Shown in pieces: positions 8,908 through 17,614 of a stretch of DNA of 64,000 bases. The notes beneath the pieces were generated by a model that was not told the origin of the DNA, ran no database searches, and worked only from the letters and a program-made list of their open reading frames with translations. Within the stretch, counting starts at the first letter, position 1; each line of letters starts with the position of its first letter. The stretch covers positions 5,890,001-5,954,000 of the forward strand of contig NZ_CP009279.1 in assembly GCF_000758545.1 (NCBI RefSeq). Direction: 5' to 3'. Both the position numbers and the translations under genes were made by a program. The DNA comes from Paenibacillus sp. FSL H7-0737 (GTDB lineage: Bacteria > Bacillota > Bacilli > Paenibacillales > Paenibacillaceae).

Positions 8908-10691
8908 AGATTGTTGTCCTCCATTGGTATGCAGAAGAAAATAACCGTTCCTACATTAGGTCTACTTTCAATCGTTAGCCCACATTCTGCGCCGTAGGAT
9001 AGTTTTAGCCGGTCATGTACATTACGAAGTCCAATTCGCTCACCTTCACGCTCTTCCTTACGCTCAAGCGTGTTCAGTAATTCCTCCAGCTGAATTGGAG
9101 ATATTCCTACTCCGTTATCTGTAATCGTAAATTTAGCATGATCCCCAACTTGTACAACTTCCACCGTCACAAATGCACCTTCCATCTTATTATCCAGTCC
9201 GTGGATTACTGCGTTCTCAACAAGTGGCTGAATAAGAAGCGGGGGCATATAAAGAGATTCAACGGCAGGGTCTACAGTAAATTGATATTTCAACCTCTCC
9301 TCATAACGGAATTGCTGAATATCCAAGTAACAACGTACCACTTCTAATTCCTGACTAAGCAAAATTTTACTTCGGCCTACCTCCAGGTTACTGCGCATCA
9401 TTTTACCTAGAAGACGTACCACACGGGCAATTTCCACTTGCCCCTTCATGTGAGCTTCCATCCGAATCGCCTCTAGTGCATTGAATAAGAAATGCGGGTT
9501 AATCTGGCTGGCCAGCATTTTGAATCGTATATCATTTTGTTTCTGTTCCAGCAGACTATTCTGTGCATTGGATTCCTGCACCTCATACATCAAATCATTA
9601 ATGCTGCGTACCATGGAATTGAATTGACGAGCTAACAGGGCGATTTCATCCTTGCCATCAATCTTTAATGTCGTATCAAAATCCCCAGTACTGACTCGGT
9701 TAATATGTCTGCTTAAATGCAGCAATCGTCGTGAAAACAAAGAGGAGAAGCTATATATAATTAAAAAGGCCAATAGAACACTTATCGCAACCACAGTAAT
9801 CGAAAGCTTAATCACTTGATTGGGTTCTTTAACTATACTTTCAATCGAAAAAACAGATATAATTCGTAGTGCATTTCGGCTGGCTTGTGGTTTAAGCTCC
9901 TCGATCACAATTTTGGAAGCTTCACCATCTACTACTGCTTCATAGCTTCCACTTCCCTGCCCCAAGAGCTTCGTGTCAAAAGAAACATCCACCAGCTTTT
10001 TACCTGTCCGATCTTTCCGGTTCGCTGCAATGATATTGTCTTGATCATCGACGATCATGGTATCAAAAGATTCCTGGCTTAGAATGGATGCAAGCTGCTG
10101 ACTGTTCACATTAATAACGAGTACACCGATCTTACTGGAGCCCTCCAGCTCGATTTTGCGGACAAGACTTAAATAATTCCGCTTATCACGCTCATCTTCG
10201 ATATATTCCCAACCGACAAGACTATCGTACCGCTGTGCTCTCTGATACCACTGGCTCTCTTTAATCTCAGGTGATGGATTGATCAGCTCCCAGTTGTTAA
10301 GCAGCGTAGCGTTGTCAGTGTATAAGCGAATGTTGGATATATCTTTATACAACCTTAGATACTCACGCATATCCGAATAATCGCGGTAAGCTTCCACCAC
10401 ATCATAAGTGCTAACATACTGACGTATGGCAAGTCTCTTCAACCGTGCATCATTGCTCAAGCGATATGCGATATCCTGAGATACACCGATGACTTCTTCT
10501 GTTCTTTTCTTTACCCGATCTACGTTGATTGAAGCTTGTTCCAGTGCGCTCTGAAACGCCATGGTCCTCATCTCAAACGTAAGATAACCGCCTACCAGTA
10601 ATACCGGAAGTAACGTAGTGAGTAAAAAAGCAAGCAACAGCTTATTGCGGATTTTGATGTCATTCAACAGCTTAACAATCCATTGGAACAT
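8904..10691 (-). CDS. YesM-type sensor histidine kinase
   Basis: A 595-residue membrane kinase. Transmembrane segment 1 spans about 17-37, followed by an extracellular sensor region of about 250 residues, segment 2 at about 296-318, a HAMP linker, the LytS/YesM-type His kinase motif QINPHFLFN with His400, and a C-terminal ATPase domain (DNGVGIS). It should phosphorylate the regulator encoded immediately downstream in response to an external ligand, probably a sugar or a binding-protein/sugar complex. It is the first gene of a two-gene operon. Confidence 0.92.
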   Translation of the reverse strand: MFQWIVKLLNDIKIRNKLLLAFLLTTLLPVLLVGGYLTFEMRTMAFQSALEQASINVDRVKKRTEEVIGVSQDIAYRLSNDARLKRLAIRQYVSTYDVVEAYRDYSDMREYLRLYKDISNIRLYTDNATLLNNWELINPSPEIKESQWYQRAQRYDSLVGWEYIEDERDKRNYLSLVRKIELEGSSKIGVLVINVNSQQLASILSQESFDTMIVDDQDNIIAANRKDRTGKKLVDVSFDTKLLGQGSGSYEAVVDGEASKIVIEELKPQASRNALRIISVFSIESIVKEPNQVIKLSITVVAISVLLAFLIIYSFSSLFSRRLLHLSRHINRVSTGDFDTTLKIDGKDEIALLARQFNSMVRSINDLMYEVQESNAQNSLLEQKQNDIRFKMLASQINPHFLFNALEAIRMEAHMKGQVEIARVVRLLGKMMRSNLEVGRSKILLSQELEVVRCYLDIQQFRYEERLKYQFTVDPAVESLYMPPLLIQPLVENAVIHGLDNKMEGAFVTVEVVQVGDHAKFTITDNGVGISPIQLEELLNTLERKEEREGERIGLRNVHDRLKLSYGAECGLTIESRPNVGTVIFFCIPMEDNNL

Positions 10692-10832
10692 GGCCTTCCG
10701 CCCCCCGAAACCTTCACTATCTCATGCAGAGTTTAACGCTGCCCTGGAGATACCCCATACTTTACAGAAGAAAAATAGGAACGGCAACAACTACGAATAC
10801 AGCCTATCCTCAGATCAATAAACGAGATAGTC

Positions 10833-10870
10833 ATAAAAAGGTCCTTCGCCATATGCGAAAGACCTTTTTT
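10833..10870 (-). terminator. Bidirectional terminator after xylB
   Basis: The stem GGTC-TTCGC/GCGAA-GACC is flanked by A5 on one side and T6 on the other, so it can work in both directions. It lies just beyond the xylB stop codon. Confidence 0.88.
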
Positions 10871-10884
10871 ATCAGACATATCAA

Positions 10885-10905
10885 GCATAAACCCTTCGGC
10901 GTCCT
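10885..10905. repeat. Partial family B repeat next to the xylB 3' end
   Basis: The words CATAAACCCTTCGGCGTCCT match the left end of the two-hairpin repeat seen complete at 55438-55531. The right part is missing. Confidence 0.4.
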
Positions 10906-10908
10906 TAA

Positions 10909-12405
10909 TTATTGGCGGTACGCTGCCAGCTTGTTATTCAGTTCACGGGTCTGACCGTAGACTTCCTGATAGAGGTTAAATAAACCGTCATAGATCGCCG
11001 CTTGCTTCGGATCTGGTTTATACACATCCGCAGGACGGATGAAAGCTTCTGCACATGCACTAAGAGAAGTGAACCAGCCGCTACCGTAAGCTGCCAACAT
11101 CGCTGCTCCCATAGCCGGACCCTGCTCACTTTCAAGCTTCACGATGGATGCATTGAAAATATCTGCTTGCATCTGGAGCCATGCCTCATTTTTAGCCCCG
11201 CCACCGATCGCAATGATTTCTGTAATCTCTTTGCCTGAATCACGTACAATCTCAATAGATTCACGTAGCGAAAAGGTGATGCCTTCTAATACAGAACGTG
11301 TAAAATGAGTCAACGTATGCCCTGAATCCATACCAATAAAGCTTCCGCGAATATTCGCATCTGGATGAGGTGTACGTTCCCCTACGATATAAGGTGTAAA
11401 GAGCAGTCCGCCGCTACCCGCTGGAATGGAAGCTACTCCACTTAGCAATTCATCAAAGCTTTTGTCTGCCGCAAAGGTTTCTTTGAACCATGTAAGGCTA
11501 TGACCAGCCGCTAGAGTAACGCCCATGATATAGTAGGCATCTTTTTCACCATGGTTGAAGAAATGGACTTTGCCTTCGAGATTTAAATCTTTGTTGCTCT
11601 CATAGGAAAGAACTACACCAGATGTACCAATACTGCACATCGTCCGACCTTCACCAAGGACACCTGCCCCAAGTGCTCCACATGCATTATCCGCACCACC
11701 AGCAAATACCTTTGTTGATGATAAAAGACCTGATGCTTCCGCAATATCCGGCAATAACGTTCCTGTCTGTTCAAAGGACTCTACCAGTCTAGGACAAAGG
11801 GAAAGCGGCAGTTCAAAAGCTTCAGCAATTTCAGCACTCCACGTTTTAGAACCTACATCTAATAGAAGCGTTCCTGCAGCATCGGAATAATCCATCGCAT
11901 AATCACCGGTCAACCGGAGACGGACATAGTCTTTTGGCAACAGGAACTGATGCGCTTGTGATAATACCTCAGGTTCATTCTCTTGTATCCATAGAATTTT
12001 AGGAAGTGTGAAGCCTTCCAGCGCACGGTTTCTAGCAACCTCAATAAGCTTTGCTCCGAGCGTCTTCTCAATTCTTCTGCACTGTGCAGTAGTACGAGTA
12101 TCATTCCAAAGAATGGCCGGACGAAGCACTTGCCCTTCCTTATCCACTAGTACCAATCCGTGCATTTGCCCGGAGAAGCTAAGACCATCAACTTGTGATG
12201 GATCTATGCCCGATACTTCAATCAAACGACGAAGACTGACCAGCGTACCTTTTACCCAGTCCTCAGGATTTTGTTCGCTCCAGTTCGGCTGCGGTCTGCT
12301 TAGCGGGTAGGACTCGGAATGCTCAAAAGCCACCTTGCCCTGTGGGTCCACTAGAACAGTCTTCACTGCGCTAGTGCCCAAATCTACACCAATAACGTAT
12401 TTCAT
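10909..12405 (-). CDS. xylB: Xylulokinase
   Basis: A 498-residue FGGY-family sugar kinase that phosphorylates D-xylulose to xylulose 5-phosphate. The N-terminal phosphate-binding motif GVDLGTSAVK, the central DNACGALGAG segment and the C-terminal ATP-binding GGGAKN motif are all present, and the length is normal. ATG start after AGGAGG. It is downstream of xylA on the same strand, but an intrinsic terminator and a tandem repeat lie in the 272-base gap. xylB may therefore rely on read-through or on its own promoter. Confidence 0.95.
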   Translation of the reverse strand: MKYVIGVDLGTSAVKTVLVDPQGKVAFEHSESYPLSRPQPNWSEQNPEDWVKGTLVSLRRLIEVSGIDPSQVDGLSFSGQMHGLVLVDKEGQVLRPAILWNDTRTTAQCRRIEKTLGAKLIEVARNRALEGFTLPKILWIQENEPEVLSQAHQFLLPKDYVRLRLTGDYAMDYSDAAGTLLLDVGSKTWSAEIAEAFELPLSLCPRLVESFEQTGTLLPDIAEASGLLSSTKVFAGGADNACGALGAGVLGEGRTMCSIGTSGVVLSYESNKDLNLEGKVHFFNHGEKDAYYIMGVTLAAGHSLTWFKETFAADKSFDELLSGVASIPAGSGGLLFTPYIVGERTPHPDANIRGSFIGMDSGHTLTHFTRSVLEGITFSLRESIEIVRDSGKEITEIIAIGGGAKNEAWLQMQADIFNASIVKLESEQGPAMGAAMLAAYGSGWFTSLSACAEAFIRPADVYKPDPKQAAIYDGLFNLYQEVYGQTRELNNKLAAYRQ

Positions 12406-12418
12406 TTTTTACCTCCTA

Positions 12419-12566
12419 AAAGTTTTATGGAGCTTAGCTACTTGATTCTCTTCGCAATAAAACTTACTTCGAAAGCATCCTGCTTAGTTTTATGAGCATA
12501 AGCTTCATTGAATTACTTCGAGTAAAACTTACTTCGTAAGCATCCACTTAGTTTTATGAGCGTTTC
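12419..12566. repeat. Tandem repeat in the xylB leader (family C)
   Basis: A unit of about 66 bases is present about 2.3 times. Each unit contains AAAACTTACTTCG followed by AAGCATCC and AGTTTTATG, an imperfect inverted repeat. A diverged tandem array of the same design (AAAACTTGCTTCGTGAGCAT) lies in the leader of the metal ATPase gene at 19601-19752. Confidence 0.75.
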
Positions 12567-12582
12567 TAGAATATCTTTGTAC

Positions 12583-12623
12583 AAAAAGGGGGCTGCCGAA
12601 GAATGCTCTCTTCAGCAACCCCC
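12583..12623 (-). terminator. Rho-independent terminator after xylA
   Basis: The stem GGGGGTTGCTG paired with CAGCCCCC is followed by five T residues on the minus strand. It lies 55 bases after the xylA stop codon. Confidence 0.88.
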
Positions 12624-12677
12624 GTTGCATTTGTTCAAACTGGATTCAAAGCCTAAGCTTCAAGGTCCCTGTAAAGA

Positions 12678-13994
12678 CTACTCAGCCAAGATGTATTGGT
12701 TAAGGGTAGCTCTCAAGTATTCTTGGCGTCCGGATTGGTTAGGACGTGGGTTCTCATTGTTCAAAGCATATTCAGCCAAGGAAGCCAAAGTTGCTTTGCC
12801 GGATACGATGTCCGCACCAACGCCTTCATTGAAGCTGCTGTAACGTTTTTCAACGAAATCTTCGAATACGCGATCTTCGATCAATTTAGCAGCTACTTTC
12901 AAGCCTTTTGCATAAGTATCCATACCAGCGATATGTGCTAGGAACAGATCCTCAGGCTCAAAGGAAGGACGACGTACTTTAGAGTCAAAGTTGATTCCGC
13001 CTTTGCCAAGACCATCATTCTTGAGTACTTCATACAGTGTAAGTGTTGCATCGTAGATGTTAACTGGGAATTCATCTGTATCCCATCCGAGCAATGTATC
13101 ACCTTGGTTAGCATCAAGCGATCCGAGCATGCCGTTGATACGAGCTACACGAAGCTCATGTTCAAAAGTATGACCTGCAAGCGTAGCATGGTTAGCTTCA
13201 AGGTTCAGCTTGAAGTGCTTGTCGAGATTGTATTTTTGTAAGAAAGAGATCGTTGTTGCTGCATCGAAATCATATTGATGTTTCGTAGGCTCTTTTGGTT
13301 TAGGCTCGATCAGGAATTGACCGTCAAAGCCGATTTCCTTAGCGTAATCTACAGCCATGCTGAACAGACGAGCAATGTTGTCTTGTTCAAGACCCATATC
13401 TGTATTCAGCAATTCTTCGTAACCCTCACGACCGCCCCAGAATACATAGTTGCTAGCGCCCAGACGTTTACCAACTTCCAGACCTTTCTTCACTTGTGCT
13501 GCTGCATGTGCGAAAACATCAGCGTTAGGTGTAGAACCTGCACCGTGCATGTAACGTGGGTTAGTGAACATATTAGCTGTATTCCACAACAATTTCTTGC
13601 CGGAAGTCTTCATGCCTTGTTCAAGGATATCAACGATAGTGTCGATGTTGCTGTAGAATTCACGCAAAGATGCGCCTTCAGGTGCGATATCTACATCATG
13701 GAAGCAGAAGTAAGGCAGATCCATCTTGTCCATAAATTCAAATGCTGCTTCAGCGCGAGCCTTAGCTTTGTCCAGACCGTTCAATTTGTTCCAGCTGCGA
13801 ATTGCTGTTTCAGCGCCAAACGGATCAGAACCGCCAGCAGTTAATGTATGCCAATAAGCCATTGCAAATTTCAGATGTTCTTCCATAGTTTTGCCGGCTA
13901 CGACTTCTTTAGGATTGTAAAATTTAAATGCGAAAGGGTTGGTGGAACGGCTTCCCTCGTAAGAGATTTTGTTCACTGTCTCAAAATAAGCCAT
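12678..13994 (-). CDS. xylA: Xylose isomerase
   Basis: A 438-residue TIM-barrel metalloenzyme that converts D-xylose to D-xylulose, of the long class typical of Firmicutes. The catalytic His99 and Asp102 are in FCFHDVD. The metal-ligand segment EPKPKEPTKHQYD and the downstream LEANHATLAGH motif are present. ATG start after GAGGAGG. Transcribed divergently from xylR, with a cre site and a palindromic XylR operator upstream. Confidence 0.97.
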   Translation of the reverse strand: MAYFETVNKISYEGSRSTNPFAFKFYNPKEVVAGKTMEEHLKFAMAYWHTLTAGGSDPFGAETAIRSWNKLNGLDKAKARAEAAFEFMDKMDLPYFCFHDVDIAPEGASLREFYSNIDTIVDILEQGMKTSGKKLLWNTANMFTNPRYMHGAGSTPNADVFAHAAAQVKKGLEVGKRLGASNYVFWGGREGYEELLNTDMGLEQDNIARLFSMAVDYAKEIGFDGQFLIEPKPKEPTKHQYDFDAATTISFLQKYNLDKHFKLNLEANHATLAGHTFEHELRVARINGMLGSLDANQGDTLLGWDTDEFPVNIYDATLTLYEVLKNDGLGKGGINFDSKVRRPSFEPEDLFLAHIAGMDTYAKGLKVAAKLIEDRVFEDFVEKRYSSFNEGVGADIVSGKATLASLAEYALNNENPRPNQSGRQEYLRATLNQYILAE

Positions 13995-14024
13995 TGTGTA
14001 ATCCTCCTCAATTTGTGCTTCGCC

Positions 14025-14038
14025 CGCAAGCGTTTACA
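14025..14038 (-). promoter_or_regulatory. cre site in the xylA leader
   Basis: TGTAAACGCTTGCG on the minus strand matches the CcpA consensus at 12 of 14 positions. It lies between the XylR operator and the xylA start codon, where CcpA would act as a roadblock. Confidence 0.7.
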
Positions 14039-14062
14039 GGATCATCTTAACACATCTTTTGG

Positions 14063-14087
14063 ACTTTGTATATTGGTTAAACAAAGT
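14063..14087. promoter_or_regulatory. XylR operator
   Basis: A 25-base interrupted palindrome with arms ACTTTGT and ACAAAGT around ATTGGTTA-type centre bases resembles Bacillus xyl operators. It is about 70 bases upstream of xylA. The divergently encoded ROK repressor is the obvious binder. Confidence 0.75.
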
Positions 14088-14262
14088 TTTGATAAGTTTT
14101 TTATGACCATTTTTTGGGACCCTGTCTAGCCTCCTCTCTCCTCTTCCCCAATATAGGAGATCCCTGTTGGAAAATTTCCTCTGGACGCTACGTATTGCAA
14201 TTTGCAGCACATCACTCTAGACTAAGTGGCATACAACAAATGGGAACTATGCCAAGCTAAAA

Positions 14263-14354
14263 TGCCTTTAGCGTCCTTTTAAGGACGGTAAGCGTTTATG
14301 CGAGAATTATAAGGAGAAAGTATACCGTGAAGCTTATACTTTCTTATAATTTAA
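14263..14354. repeat. Family B two-hairpin repeat upstream of xylR
   Basis: The left hairpin is GCGTCCTTTTAAGGACG with TAAGCGTTT beyond it. The right hairpin pairs ATTATAAGGAGAAAGTATA with TATACTTTCTTATAAT. It ends about 16 bases before the xylR start codon, so it lies in the xylR leader or promoter. Confidence 0.75.
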
Positions 14355-14370
14355 GAAGGATGTGTGATTT

Positions 14371-15531
14371 GTGAAGGTTACTGGAGACCAAGCGCTGGTC
14401 AAAAAAATAAATAAATCGATTGTACTACATACCATTCGAAGACACTCTCCACTCTCGCGCGCGAAGGTCTCAGAGATGACCGGACTGAATAAAGCTACTG
14501 TGTCCAATTTGGTAGCCGAGCTGTGCACGCAAGAATTGGTAACTGAAGTTGGACCTGGGGAATCAAGCGGTGGCCGCAAACCGTTAATGCTGCATTTTAA
14601 CACGATGGCTGGTAGTGTAATCGGCATAGAATTACGGGTAAAGCAGCTAACAGCGGTCTTATGTGATCTGAGCGGGGGCATTCTTTACGAAAGCGATTTT
14701 TCTTTAGAAAACCATGATTTCCCTTACGTTCTGGAACAAATGAAAAAACTTATCTCAGGCTTGATTATCAACGCTCCAGAATCCCCTTACGGCATCGTCG
14801 GCATCGGAGTAGGTGTCCCCGGGATGGTGGATGAAAATGGTGTTGTACTCTTCGCTCCCAACCTTGGCTGGGAAATGGTCGAGCTGCGAGCGATCCTCGA
14901 AGCTGAATTTTCCGTTCCTGTCACCATTGATAACGAAGCGAACGCGGGTGCACAGGGTGAACTCAACTTTGGAGCGGCACGAGAGGTAAGGCATCTCCTT
15001 TACATCAGTGCGGGATCAGGGATCGGATCTGGAATTATTATTGGTGGAGAACTATACAAGGGTGCAAGAGGATATGCCGGCGAAACCGGACATATGACGA
15101 TTGAAGCCCAAGGCAAGCCTTGCAGTTGCGGGAGTCGTGGCTGTTGGGAGTTATATGCCTCTGAGAAAACTTATGATAATCCCGATCTCTCCCTCCCTGC
15201 CCATACTACGCCAGAGCTGGTTCGCTATGCAGCCGGCGGGCAAGAAGACGCCCTGCATCACTTCTCAACGATGGGTGAATATCTCGGTATCGGGGTGACC
15301 AATCTAATCAATAGCTTCAATCCAGAGCTTATTGTGATCGGTGGGGCATTGTCTGAGGCTGAAGAATGGCTAGGCAAACCGCTGCGCCGGGTTGTAGCTG
15401 AGCGTACTCTTCCTTACCATAAGCAGCAACTCGAAATTACATTCTCTAAGCTCGGCAGCCGTGGAACGATGATCGGCGCAGGTTTCTCTGCTGTTATGCA
15501 TTTCCTGGGCGATATTCGGGTGACCCTATAA
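14371..15531 (+). CDS. xylR: Xylose operon repressor, ROK family
   Basis: A 386-residue repressor. The N-terminal winged helix-turn-helix (about 15-70, RAKVSEMTGLNKATVSNLV) is followed by a ROK sugar-kinase-like fold with the zinc motif CSCGSRGCWE (about 249-258). It should release xylA/xylB from repression when xylose binds. GTG start after AAGGA. It diverges from xylA across a 376-base region holding the operator, a cre site and a family B repeat. Confidence 0.92.
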   Translation: MKVTGDQALVKKINKSIVLHTIRRHSPLSRAKVSEMTGLNKATVSNLVAELCTQELVTEVGPGESSGGRKPLMLHFNTMAGSVIGIELRVKQLTAVLCDLSGGILYESDFSLENHDFPYVLEQMKKLISGLIINAPESPYGIVGIGVGVPGMVDENGVVLFAPNLGWEMVELRAILEAEFSVPVTIDNEANAGAQGELNFGAAREVRHLLYISAGSGIGSGIIIGGELYKGARGYAGETGHMTIEAQGKPCSCGSRGCWELYASEKTYDNPDLSLPAHTTPELVRYAAGGQEDALHHFSTMGEYLGIGVTNLINSFNPELIVIGGALSEAEEWLGKPLRRVVAERTLPYHKQQLEITFSKLGSRGTMIGAGFSAVMHFLGDIRVTL

Positions 15532-15535
15532 TCCA

Positions 15536-15610
15536 TAACGGTAAGCGAAGCGTTTATGTGAGAAATATAAGAATAATTTATAGCGTGGAACATATACATT
15601 CTTATATTTT
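15536..15610. repeat. Family B repeat after xylR
   Basis: A diverged copy that keeps GGTAAGC, GCGTTTATGTGAGAAATATAAG and the closing arm CTTATATTTT. It starts a few bases after the xylR stop and could act as a weak terminator. Confidence 0.6.
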
Positions 15611-15746
15611 GAAATAATTGACGTAAAATTGACGCATTTGAGTGAATCAAAAGTGCAGTAAAAAGAACAGAAATCCTATATAATAAAGGTCAAGCTAGTG
15701 TGACATTTATCACTACAACCCCTTTTTTGAAATGGAGAGCGAGTCC

Positions 15747-15947
15747 ATGACCTATGTTGATACGTCTGATATCTCGGCACAGATGTTCATCACTGTGTTG
15801 CTTTTTCTGCTCATTATTGCCCCTTTGATCAGCCTCGGCGTGCTCCGTTTTTTTCAAGCTAAAAAGAAATCAGGATTTATTCTTATTGGCAGCGGCGCTG
15901 CTGTATACGTACTATTTCAGCTCATTACATCTTTCACTCAAACCTAA
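15747..15947 (+). CDS. Small two-helix membrane protein
   Basis: A 66-residue protein with two hydrophobic segments (about 14-36 and 44-60) joined by a basic loop (FQAKKKSG). The ATG at 15747 is chosen because GGAGAG lies eight bases upstream. An in-frame ATG five codons earlier overlaps that ribosome binding site. The family is unknown to me. It is a single-gene unit closed by a strong terminator, with no obvious functional link to its neighbours. Confidence 0.6.
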   Translation: MTYVDTSDISAQMFITVLLFLLIIAPLISLGVLRFFQAKKKSGFILIGSGAAVYVLFQLITSFTQT

Positions 15948-15975
15948 ACTCTACTTCTAGATCTACTTTCATAAA

Positions 15976-16010
15976 AATAGTCTGCGCACAGATGCGTCAG
16001 ACTATTTTTT
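15976..16010 (+). terminator. Rho-independent terminator after the small membrane protein gene
   Basis: The stem AATAGTCTG paired with CAGACTATT is followed by a T run on the plus strand. Confidence 0.88.
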
Positions 16011-16053
16011 GTATGCTTAAAGCTCGCAAGCATTTTATACTTTCTTATATTTC
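16011..16053. repeat. Partial family B repeat
   Basis: Only the right part is recognisable (GCAAGCATTTTATACTTTCTTATATTT). Confidence 0.45.
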
Positions 16054-16083
16054 AAAAAAGACCGCCTCCTGATCGGAAGCGGC
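16054..16083 (-). terminator. Terminator for the trxB/glutaredoxin unit
   Basis: On the minus strand GGCCGCTTC pairs with GGAGGCGGTC and six T residues follow. It is about 130 bases after the glutaredoxin-like stop codon, with a repeat in between. Confidence 0.75.
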
Positions 16084-16127
16084 CCATTACAATTTCCTTA
16101 CGGAAATCTTATTTAACAAGAAGAAAC

Positions 16128-16213
16128 GACTTTATCGTCCTATTAAGACGACATCGGTTCCTCGTAGAAATATAAGGATATTATAGTTGTGCAGCATATA
16201 AATTCTTATATTT
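16128..16213. repeat. Family B repeat, diverged copy
   Basis: It keeps TCGTCCTATTAAGACGAC (left hairpin), GAAATATAAGGATATTATAG and the closing TTCTTATATTTTT. It abuts the stop codon of the glutaredoxin-like gene. Confidence 0.55.
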
Positions 16214-16447
16214 TTAAACAGTCGCGAGTGCTTTGTCGAACTGAGTTTTGTTCATGCCAACAATTTTATGCTCACCGATTACAGTTACAGGAATAGCCCT
16301 CACTCCCATGTCCCATACTTGCTGCGCAAAATCATCGTTCTGCTCGACATTGCGTTCTTCGTAGGATACGCCTTTTTCGCTTAAAAAGCTCTTCACCTGA
16401 CGGCAATGCGGGCAATTTGTTGAGGTATATACAATTACATTCTCCAT
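16214..16447 (-). CDS. Glutaredoxin-like / NrdH-type small redox protein
   Basis: A 77-residue thioredoxin-fold protein with the redox motif CPHC (12-15) and a cis-proline segment AIPVTVIG. Its length is typical of the YruB/NrdH group. These proteins take electrons from thioredoxin reductase or low-molecular-weight thiols and reduce disulfides. trxB lies 69 bases upstream on the same strand with no terminator between, which supports reduction by thioredoxin reductase. The natural target is not indicated by the sequence. Confidence 0.85.
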   Translation of the reverse strand: MENVIVYTSTNCPHCRQVKSFLSEKGVSYEERNVEQNDDFAQQVWDMGVRAIPVTVIGEHKIVGMNKTQFDKALATV

Positions 16448-16516
16448 GGTATGACCTCCTATAAAAGATATACAGTGATGATATCAATTGTAGCAATGAG
16501 GGTTTTTCAAACCAAA

Positions 16517-17458
16517 TTATAGAATAACTGCACTGTGCTCCAAGCTTTCGATATATTTCTCAGCATCCATAGCTGCCATACATCCACTACCTGCTGCAGT
16601 AATCGCTTGTCTGTAACGAGTATCCTGTACATCACCACATGCGAACACACCTGGGATATTAGTTTCGGAAGTGCCTGGGTTCGTCATGATATAGCCATCC
16701 GCATTGGTTGTGATCTGTCCACCTAAGAAAGAGGTATTAGGGTGGTGGCCAATCGCAACAAACACGCCGCTTGCTTCGATGATTTCTTCTTCACCAGTCT
16801 CATTGTTAAGCACTTTTAGTCCATTGACGCCTCTTTCGCTCGAAGTCACTTCCAGAGGAGTACGGTTCAAGTTCCAGTCTACTTTAACATTAGCGCGTAC
16901 ACGATCCTGCATGATCTTCGAAGCACGCAATTCTCCACGACGGTGCACCAAAGTCACTTTGGAAGCAAAACGAGTCAAGAAACCCGCTTCCTCAAGTGCG
17001 GAATCTCCGCCACCAACAACCACGATCTCTTTATTACGGAAGAAAAATCCGTCACAGGTAGCGCAGGTGCTCACACCGCGTCCTACGTTATCTTGCTCCC
17101 CTGGGATACCGAGGTATTTTGCTGTAGCGCCTGTGGAAATGATCAATGTATCTGTAGTAAGAACACCCATTCCTTCAACATTCAGCTTAAAAGGGCGCTC
17201 TCCAAGTTCTACACTGTTCACCCAGCCCGTACGGAATTCTGCACCAAAACGTTCAGCTTGTTTACGCATATTATCCATCAAATCAGGGCCCATGATTCCT
17301 TCAGGAAATCCAGGGAAATTCTCCACTTCTGTAGTTGTGGTTAATTGTCCACCGGGTTGAGGTCCTTCGATGACTAGTGGGTTCAAATTGGCACGAGCCA
17401 AATAGATAGCGGCGGTTAATCCTGCCGGTCCAGTACCAACAATTATTGATTTATACAT
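16517..17458 (-). CDS. trxB: Thioredoxin reductase
   Basis: A 313-residue low-molecular-weight flavoenzyme. It has an FAD motif GTGPAGLTAAIYLA (8-21), the redox-active pair Cys132/Cys135 in STCATCDG, an NADPH motif GGGDSALEEA and a second FAD motif GVFACGDVQD. It transfers electrons from NADPH to thioredoxin. Length and motif order are normal. It forms a likely two-gene unit with the glutaredoxin-like gene downstream. Confidence 0.96.
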   Translation of the reverse strand: MYKSIIVGTGPAGLTAAIYLARANLNPLVIEGPQPGGQLTTTTEVENFPGFPEGIMGPDLMDNMRKQAERFGAEFRTGWVNSVELGERPFKLNVEGMGVLTTDTLIISTGATAKYLGIPGEQDNVGRGVSTCATCDGFFFRNKEIVVVGGGDSALEEAGFLTRFASKVTLVHRRGELRASKIMQDRVRANVKVDWNLNRTPLEVTSSERGVNGLKVLNNETGEEEIIEASGVFVAIGHHPNTSFLGGQITTNADGYIMTNPGTSETNIPGVFACGDVQDTRYRQAITAAGSGCMAAMDAEKYIESLEHSAVIL

Positions 17459-17614
17459 ATCTATGTCCTCCTTGAGCTAAACGGCAATGACGTCGCTTCT
17501 TATTTAAAATAATTATAATGTAGTGTTAATTATGATAACTGAAAGCAAATATGTCAATATGCCAGACTCCCAAGTTCCGAAACTATTTTGTGAACAATTT
17601 AATTTCAAAAAATA

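Noticed and set aside
12419..12566. Tandem repeats considered as a CRISPR array
   Set aside because: Units are about 66 bases with no unique spacers of even length and no cas genes. The blocks at 19601 and 45363 fail for the same reasons.
13275..13844. Cys-rich open frame opposite xylA
   Set aside because: Antisense shadow of xylA with no start signal. The Cys and His content comes from complementing xylA codons.
16704..17360. Long plus-strand open frame (218 codons) opposite trxB
   Set aside because: It lies entirely antisense to a well-supported gene, has no ribosome binding site and a low-complexity translation.
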